From Streptomyces bluensis (GTDB lineage Bacteria > Actinomycetota > Actinomycetes > Streptomycetales > Streptomycetaceae): a stretch of 64,000 nt of DNA. The notes under the pieces were generated by a model, which worked only from the letters and a program-made list of their open reading frames with translations, made no database searches and had not been told where the DNA came from. Position 1 is the stretch's first letter. Each line of letters starts with the position of its first letter. The position numbers and the translations under genes were made by a program. The DNA is taken from assembly GCF_014650715.1 (NCBI RefSeq), contig NZ_BMVM01000020.1, positions 62,001-126,000 of the forward strand, given 5' to 3'. Of this stretch, positions 59,394-64,000 are shown in pieces.

Positions 59394-59960
59394 ATGTCAG
59401 CCAAGATCCTGATCGTCACCGGCGACGCGGCGGAGTCCCTGGAGGTCCTGTACCCGTACCAACGCCTGCGCGAGGAGGGCTACGAGGTCCACATCGCGGC
59501 CCCCGCCCGCAAGACGCTCCAGTTCGTCGTCCATGACTTCGAACCCGGCTTCGACACGTACACCGAGAAGCCCGGCTACACCTGGCCCGCCGACCTCGCT
59601 TTCTCCGAGGTCGACCCCGGCCAGTACGTCGCCCTCGTCATCCCGGGAGGCCGCGCCCCGGAGTACCTCCGCAACGACCCCGAACTCCGCAAGATCCTCA
59701 AGTCCTTCTTCGACACGGACAAACCGGTCGCCCAGATCTGCCACGGCCCCCTGCTGACCGCCGCCGTGGACGGCCTGCGCGGCCGCCGCGTCACGGCGTA
59801 CCCGGCGCTGGAACTGGACATGCAGGCGGCGGGCGCCACGTTCCAGGACGCGGAGGCCGTGGTCGACGGCACCCTCGTCTCGTCCCGCGCCTGGCCGGAC
59901 CACTCCCGCTGGATGCGCGAGTTCCTCAAGGTCCTGCGGGCCAAGGCACCCGTGACCTGA
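59394..59960 (+). CDS. DJ-1/PfpI family protein
   Basis: 188 aa, cytoplasmic, class I glutamine-amidotransferase-like fold. Nucleophile Cys116 followed by His117 in PVAQICHGPLLTAA; conserved VIPGGRAPEYLRNDPE and GDAAESLEVLYPYQRL (Glu14 region). Family members act as glyoxalases, deglycases or stress proteases; specificity cannot be told. GAGGGGAG precedes the ATG. Its last codons and stop begin a 10-bp tandem array. Confidence 0.92.
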   Translation: MSAKILIVTGDAAESLEVLYPYQRLREEGYEVHIAAPARKTLQFVVHDFEPGFDTYTEKPGYTWPADLAFSEVDPGQYVALVIPGGRAPEYLRNDPELRKILKSFFDTDKPVAQICHGPLLTAAVDGLRGRRVTAYPALELDMQAAGATFQDAEAVVDGTLVSSRAWPDHSRWMREFLKVLRAKAPVT

Positions 59961-60045
59961 CATGACCCGGCTTGCCCTGACTTGATCTGGCTTGACCTGG
60001 CTTGATCTGGCTTGACCTGGCTTGACCTGGCTTGACCTGGCCTGG
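59951..60045. repeat. 10-bp tandem array (9.5 units) rooted in the DJ-1-like stop codon
   Basis: Exact 10-bp register from 59951: CGTGACCTGA, CATGACCCGG, CTTGCCCTGA, CTTGATCTGG, CTTGACCTGG and so on to 60040, then CCTGG. The first unit holds the last codons and TGA (59958-59960) of the gene; units become more uniform (CTTGACCTGG) with distance from the stop. Confidence 0.92.
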
Positions 60046-60051
60046 CCACCG

Positions 60052-60717
60052 TCAGGCCGCCAACCGCTCGGCCTCCGCAACCGCCTCCGCCAGGGTGTCC
60101 ACCACGGGCACCCCCACTTCCTCAAGGCTGGCGCGGCTGTGGGAGCCCCCGGTGTACAGCACGGCCTGCGCGCCCACGTGCCGCGCGGACACCGCGTCGT
60201 CGGCCGCGTCCCCGATCACCACCACCCGGGACGCCTCCACGCCGGTGAGCGCGCCCACATGACGCACCATGTGCTCGGCCTTGCTGCCCCCGGACGGCCC
60301 GGTTCGCCCGTCGACCCGTATGAAGTGCGGCTCGATCCCGAATCCCCTCACCAGGGGGACCAGTTCCTCATGCCCGTACATGCTGAGGATCGACTGGCTG
60401 TGCCCCGCCGACTGCCAGTCCGCGAGCAGGGTCGGCACGCCGTCGGTGAGCCCGCAGGCCGTGCGGTGCTCCAGGTAGTAACGGTGGAAGACCCCGTCCA
60501 TGGTCTCCCACTCCTCGTCCGTCGGCAGCCGCCCGATCAGCCGCTCGTAGAACTTCGGAACCGGCACGCAGTACAACGCCCGGTACCGCTCCAGTGTCAG
60601 CGGCTCGATGCCCAGCTCGGCGAACGCCGCGTTCGTCGCCCCGATGATCGCTTCATTGTCGTGGAACAGGGTCCCGTTCCAGTCCCAGACGATGTGCGCT
60701 GCTCCGTTCTTCCCCAT
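60052..60717 (-). CDS. HAD-family hydrolase (phosphoglycolate phosphatase-like)
   Basis: 221 aa. Motif I is DWNGTLFHD (Asp12, with Asn14 where DxD would be), motif II SQSILSMYG, Lys in GGSKAEHM, motif III VVIGDAADD. The DxN form is common in this actinobacterial subgroup. ATG at 60717; there is no strong ribosome site and the frame is open further upstream into a repeat. Probably dephosphorylates a small metabolite. Converges on the DJ-1-like gene. Confidence 0.9.
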   Translation of the reverse strand: MGKNGAAHIVWDWNGTLFHDNEAIIGATNAAFAELGIEPLTLERYRALYCVPVPKFYERLIGRLPTDEEWETMDGVFHRYYLEHRTACGLTDGVPTLLADWQSAGHSQSILSMYGHEELVPLVRGFGIEPHFIRVDGRTGPSGGSKAEHMVRHVGALTGVEASRVVVIGDAADDAVSARHVGAQAVLYTGGSHSRASLEEVGVPVVDTLAEAVAEAERLAA

Positions 60718-60758
60718 ACCCAAGAACGTACCCGGCACCACTGACAACGCACCGTGAC

Positions 60759-60815
60759 CGCCCACCGCACACCGGTAACCGCGCCCACCGCACACCGCAC
60801 ACCGCACACCGGTGA
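60759..60815. repeat. 7-bp/21-bp repeat cluster
   Basis: Three perfect ACCGCAC heptamers at 60787-60807, and a larger repeat CGCCCACCGCACACCGGT-type unit at about 60759 and again from 60782. It fills the gap between the HAD gene start and the DUF6912 gene stop. Confidence 0.75.
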
Positions 60816-60827
60816 CCGGCTCCCTCT

Positions 60828-61343
60828 TCAGTCCCCCAGCCCCACCAGGTTGGGGATCTCCTGCGTTGCGTACCACAGCAATTCGTGGTCCTCGGCACCG
60901 TCCACGGTGAACTGGGCGTCGTCGTCCCCCTGATCGGCCGCGCCCAGCGCGTCCGCGGCGGCGGCCACGTCGTTCTCGGCGTCGTCGGAGTCGACGTGGA
61001 CGGCCGCCGCCTTGGCCAGCGGGACCGGACCGTTGACCCGTACCTCCCCGAGCGCCGCCGGGTCGAGCCCGCGGTCGGGGTCGGCCACGGCGGCCCCGTC
61101 GGCGACGTCGACGGCGACGACGACCCGCCGCCGGGCCACCCCGGGCTCCACGGCGAGGAGCCGCAGCGAGGCGAGGGCGGCGCGGTTGAGGGCCGCGTAC
61201 TCAAGCTCCTCGATGTCGTCGGAGAGGTACCACTCGCGCAGCGCGGGTGTGACGGCGTACGCGACGAACGGCCCCTCCCCCAGCTCACCCGTCTTGTACG
61301 CCGCGGCGAGACCAGGAAGGGTCAGGGGGACGTAGACGCGCAT
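60828..61343 (-). CDS. DUF6912-like conserved actinobacterial protein
   Basis: 171 aa, soluble. Starts MRVYVPLTLPGLAAAYKTGE and contains AYAVTPALREWYLSDDIEEL, RRRVVVAVDVADGAAV and DDAQFTVDGAEDHELLWYATQEI, a pattern conserved across Streptomyces near secA. Function unknown. ATG at 61343. The same-strand HAD gene lies downstream of it; a repeat cluster sits between. Confidence 0.82.
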   Translation of the reverse strand: MRVYVPLTLPGLAAAYKTGELGEGPFVAYAVTPALREWYLSDDIEELEYAALNRAALASLRLLAVEPGVARRRVVVAVDVADGAAVADPDRGLDPAALGEVRVNGPVPLAKAAAVHVDSDDAENDVAAAADALGAADQGDDDAQFTVDGAEDHELLWYATQEIPNLVGLGD

Positions 61344-61758
61344 GACGAGCCGCTTTCGTAGTCGGGAAAGTCGGGAAGGGCCACCGGAAGACACGGGGAC
61401 GTCGGGACGCGTCCACAAGACCGGTCCTGGCCGACCCTGGCCGGCCCTGGCCGGTCCTGACCCGTCCGTGGTCCCGCACCTCCGGTGAGTCACCCAAGGA
61501 TACGTGCGGGTGTCCCCCATCGGGCGCCCACCCGCGCCGTCCGCGACGTCCACCCGCCGCTCCCGGATCACCCGGTACACCCCCGTGCCCCCAAGGGTTC
61601 CGCCCCTCGGGATCACTCTGATAGGTGAAGTTTCGGGTCACGCCGAGGCGGGCCCGCCTGCGTTGCGGCCCCCTCTCCCAGCCCCGTACAAGATCCCCAA
61701 CCACGAAGTTACCGACCGGTATCCCCAGGGCGGTCGGTTCACGGAACGGGGGCCTCCC
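61344..61758. other. Spacer upstream of the Rv3235-like gene
   Basis: About 415 bp between divergent genes. It holds a 10-bp array (61421-61460) and, near the right end, a possible 5'-leader stem ACCGACC (61711-61717) with GGTCGGT (61732-61738), 20 bp before the start codon of the next gene. Promoters for both genes should lie here; none is clear. Confidence 0.5.
61421..61460. repeat. 10-bp tandem array, four units
   Basis: CCGGTCCTGG, CCGACCCTGG, CCGGCCCTGG and CCGGTCCTGA in exact 10-bp register. The shared CCTGG core resembles the array at 59951-60045. Confidence 0.85.
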
Positions 61759-62271
61759 ATGAACAAGGTCATGACCAGGACGCGGCGCCACCCCGGCACC
61801 CGCCCGCCGGTCCGACACGACACCCGCCGCCCCGGCGGCACACCGACCCGCACGGCTCCGGGCCGGGCCCGCCCCTCCGCGGCCTCCGCGGCCACGACGG
61901 CCGGCAGGGCACTCCTCGCCCTCCCCCAGCCGCGCCCCACCGACCGCTTCGCCGACCTCCTGCTGGCGGTGCTGAGCGGTCAGCGTCCGGTGCACAGCAT
62001 GCTGCGCCACACCGCCGGACGCGCGTACGACGAACTGGCGTGGCTCGCCGAGCACGGCCCCCTGCGCACGACCTGCGGCACCCGCCCGGTCGTCCGCGAC
62101 ATCGGCTACTTCGAGCCGCGCCCCGGCGCCATCGAGGCCTTCGCCCGCATCGGCGCCGGCGACCGGCTCCGCGCCATGGCCTTCCGTCTGGAGTACGGCC
62201 ATGACAACCGCTGGCGCTGCACAGCCGTGGAACTCGGCGGCCCGAGGATGCCCTGCACGGACGAGGACTGA
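61759..62271 (+). CDS. Rv3235-family protein
   Basis: 170 aa. A basic disordered N-terminus (about 50 residues rich in Arg, Pro, Thr) is followed by the conserved core PTDRFADLLLAVLSGQRPVH, LRHTAGRAYDELAWLAEHG and the C-terminal WRCTAVELGGP. The family, named after M. tuberculosis Rv3235, lies next to secA in actinobacteria; function unknown. ATG at 61759 with a G-rich tract upstream. A strong terminator separates it from secA. Confidence 0.85.
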   Translation: MNKVMTRTRRHPGTRPPVRHDTRRPGGTPTRTAPGRARPSAASAATTAGRALLALPQPRPTDRFADLLLAVLSGQRPVHSMLRHTAGRAYDELAWLAEHGPLRTTCGTRPVVRDIGYFEPRPGAIEAFARIGAGDRLRAMAFRLEYGHDNRWRCTAVELGGPRMPCTDED

Positions 62272-62362
62272 CCTCCTCGTACGGCCACCGGGAGCGTCAC
62301 GCGGTCGCGCTGCCGGAACGCGCCCGTCCTACGGAGCGCCAAGCAGAGGGGGGCACGCGCGC

Positions 62363-62396
62363 GAAGGGCCGGGCACCCGAGAGTGCCCGGCCCTTC
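62363..62396. terminator. Bidirectional terminator between Rv3235-like gene and secA
   Basis: Perfect 14-bp stem GAAGGGCCGGGCAC (62363-62376) with GTGCCCGGCCCTTC (62383-62396), loop CCGAGA. Confidence 0.9.
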
Positions 62397-62479
62397 ACAC
62401 CACTGTCCTCACCCGAGGCGACGCGACGCCGCCTCGTCCGAGGCCCACAGCCGCCGTGCCGCAGGCACGCGCCGCACCG

Positions 62480-64000
62480 TCACTTCTTGCGGCGCCGTCC
62501 GCCCTTGGCCTGCTTGCGGCGCTCCGCGCGCGTGAGGCCGTCGGCCTCGGAGCGGACCGGCTCGTCGTCGTTGGTGAAGTCGCCCTCGACGACACCGCCC
62601 TCGCCGTCCACGGTGGGGGCGGAGAAGTGCAGGCGGTCCGGGCGCTGTGGGGCCTCCAGGCCCTTGGCACGGATCTCCGGACGGGCACCCGCCTGGGCCG
62701 GTACCGCGTCCTCCTTCTTCTCCAGCGAAGGCTTCTCGTCCTCGACCGGGACCTCCTCGACCTGCTGCTCGACCTGGACCTCCAGGTTGAACAGGTAGCC
62801 GACGGACTCCTCCTTGATGCCCTCCATCATGGCCTGGAACATGTCGAAGCCCTCGCGCTGGTACTCGACCAGCGGGTCCTTCTGGGCCATCGCGCGCAGG
62901 CCGATGCCCTCCTGGAGGTAGTCCATCTCGTAGAGGTGCTCTCGCCACTTGCGGTCCAGGACCGAGAGGACCACCCGGCGCTCCAGCTCGCGCATGATCT
63001 CGGAGCCGAGCTGCTCCTCGCGCGCCGCGTACTGCTCGTGAATGTCGTCCTTGATGGACTCGGCGATGAACTCGGCGGTCAGCCCGGCCCGGTCACCGGC
63101 GGCCTCCTCCAGCTCGTCGACGGTCACCTTCACCGGGTACAGCTGCTTGAACGCGCCCCACAGCCGGTCGAGGTCCCACTCCTCGGCGAAGCCCTCGGCG
63201 GTCTCGGCCTGGATGTAGGCGTCGATCGTGTCGTCCATGAAGTGCTTGATCTGCTCGTACAGATCCTCGCCCTCAAGGACACGGCGCCGCTCGCCGTAGA
63301 TGACCTCGCGCTGGCGGTTGAGCACCTCGTCGTACTTCAGGACGTTCTTACGGGTCTCGAAGTTCTGCTGCTCGACCTGCGACTGCGCGGAGGCGATCGC
63401 ACGCGTGACCATCTTGTTCTCGATCGGCACATCGTCCGGGACGTTCGCCATCGACATCACGCGCTCGACCATCTGGGCCTTGAACAGGCGCATCAGGTCG
63501 TCGCCGAGCGAGAGGTAGAAGCGGGACTCGCCCGGGTCGCCCTGACGGCCGGAACGACCACGCAGCTGGTTGTCGATACGGCGCGACTCGTGCCGCTCGG
63601 TACCCAGCACGTAGAGACCGCCGAGCTCCTCGACCTCTTCCTTCTCGGCCTTGACGGCCTGCTCGGCCCGCTCCAGGGCGTCGGGCAGGGCGTGGGCCCA
63701 CTCCTCGATGTGCTCCTCGGGGTCGAGGCCGCGCTGGCGCAGCTCCGCCTCGGCGAGGTCCTCGGGGTTGCCGCCGAGCTTGATGTCCGTACCACGGCCG
63801 GCCATGTTCGTGGCCACCGTCACAGCGCCCTTGCGGCCGGCCTGGGCGACGATCGTCGCCTCCCGGTCGTGCTGCTTGGCGTTCAGCACCTCGTGCTGGA
63901 CGCCGCGCTTGGAGAGCTGCTGCGAGAGGTATTCGGACTTCTCGACCGACGTCGTACCGACGAGGATCGGCTGGCCCTTCTCGTGCTTCTCGGCGATGTC
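62480..64000 (-). CDS. secA: Preprotein translocase ATPase SecA, C-terminal half (5' end outside window)
   Basis: 507 codons are present, open to the right edge. ATP-driven motor that pushes unfolded proteins through SecYEG. Visible: the second nucleotide-binding fold (GQPILVGTTSVEKSEYLSQQ, NMAGRGTDIKLGGNP, QLRGRSGRQGDPGESRFYLS), helical scaffold and wing (YDEVLNRQREVIYGERR, DYLQEGIGLRAMAQKDPLVE), and a variable tail ending in a Lys/Arg cluster (RRKQAKGGRRRKK). The zinc-binding C-terminal SEC-C motif found in many bacteria is absent, as usual in this group. Confidence 0.97.
   Translation of the reverse strand, partial: DIAEKHEKGQPILVGTTSVEKSEYLSQQLSKRGVQHEVLNAKQHDREATIVAQAGRKGAVTVATNMAGRGTDIKLGGNPEDLAEAELRQRGLDPEEHIEEWAHALPDALERAEQAVKAEKEEVEELGGLYVLGTERHESRRIDNQLRGRSGRQGDPGESRFYLSLGDDLMRLFKAQMVERVMSMANVPDDVPIENKMVTRAIASAQSQVEQQNFETRKNVLKYDEVLNRQREVIYGERRRVLEGEDLYEQIKHFMDDTIDAYIQAETAEGFAEEWDLDRLWGAFKQLYPVKVTVDELEEAAGDRAGLTAEFIAESIKDDIHEQYAAREEQLGSEIMRELERRVVLSVLDRKWREHLYEMDYLQEGIGLRAMAQKDPLVEYQREGFDMFQAMMEGIKEESVGYLFNLEVQVEQQVEEVPVEDEKPSLEKKEDAVPAQAGARPEIRAKGLEAPQRPDRLHFSAPTVDGEGGVVEGDFTNDDEPVRSEADGLTRAERRKQAKGGRRRKK

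Noticed and set aside
59951..60045. CRISPR-like array
   Set aside because: Direct abutting units of 10 bp with no spacers and no cas genes; the same holds for all other arrays in the window.

Overview
This 64 kb window is high-GC actinobacterial DNA, almost certainly from a Streptomyces chromosome core. The main evidence is the ssrA-smpB-S41 protease-ftsX-ftsE block, a prfB with no programmed frameshift, two membrane-anchored Ser/Thr kinases resembling PkaB and PkaA, a giant (1658 aa) NAD-glutamate dehydrogenase, a secA at the right edge, GTG/TTG starts, ATGA/GTGA start-stop overlaps and intergenic GC-rich palindromic repeats typical of the genus. From memory the order resembles the SCO2966-SCO3005 part of S. 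coelicolor; I could not check this by alignment.

Layout. 1-5.7 kb: the end of a sugar-binding protein, two ABC permeases, a GH31 alpha-xylosidase-type enzyme and a LacI regulator, a sugar uptake and catabolic operon with no ATPase of its own. 5.7-6.3 kb: a structured non-coding stretch with two 64-nt hairpins and a 99-bp inverted-repeat element next to the tmRNA 3' end. 6.3-13 kb (minus strand): ssrA, smpB, S41 protease, ftsX, ftsE, a LAETG cell-wall protein and prfB, with one small plus-strand zinc-ribbon membrane protein. 13-21 kb: a repeat-rich spacer, two Ser/Thr kinases and, divergently, a large FHA/FtsK-like protein. 21-24.6 kb: a second sugar ABC importer (lipoprotein and two permeases).

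24.8-34.5 kb: a wall-polymer or glycoconjugate cluster with three tandem GT2-TagF fusion proteins and two polytopic membrane proteins. 34.5-40 kb: ohr/ohrR, another polytopic (GT87-like) protein, a GT2 protein and galE. 40-47.4 kb: a more variable accessory stretch with a hypothetical gene, a DHFR/RibD-like reductase, a quinone oxidoreductase divergent from its probable TetR regulator, a WhiJ-like trio (HATPase, XRE/DUF5753, DUF397), an M43 metalloprotease and a second TetR. 47.5-53.4 kb: a TagGH-like ABC exporter facing a GT4 and a 983-aa GT2-TagF protein, a second wall-glycopolymer locus. 53.6-64 kb: gdh, a DJ-1/PfpI protein, a HAD hydrolase, two small conserved actinobacterial proteins and the C-terminal half of secA.

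The most notable points are: (1) three tandem GT2-TagF paralogues that have lost different catalytic residues in a complementary pattern; (2) short tandem arrays (17, 19 and 10 bp units) that begin inside the last codons and stop of a gene, at three unrelated loci, with further arrays in other spacers; (3) the hairpin pair and inverted-repeat element beside ssrA; (4) an ABC permease with a roughly 140-residue extracytoplasmic insertion; (5) an FHA/FtsK-like protein whose Walker A lysine is an arginine; and (6) a 16-bp tandem direct repeat in the WhiJ-like divergent promoter. No CRISPR array, tRNA or rRNA gene, intact transposon or prophage is visible.
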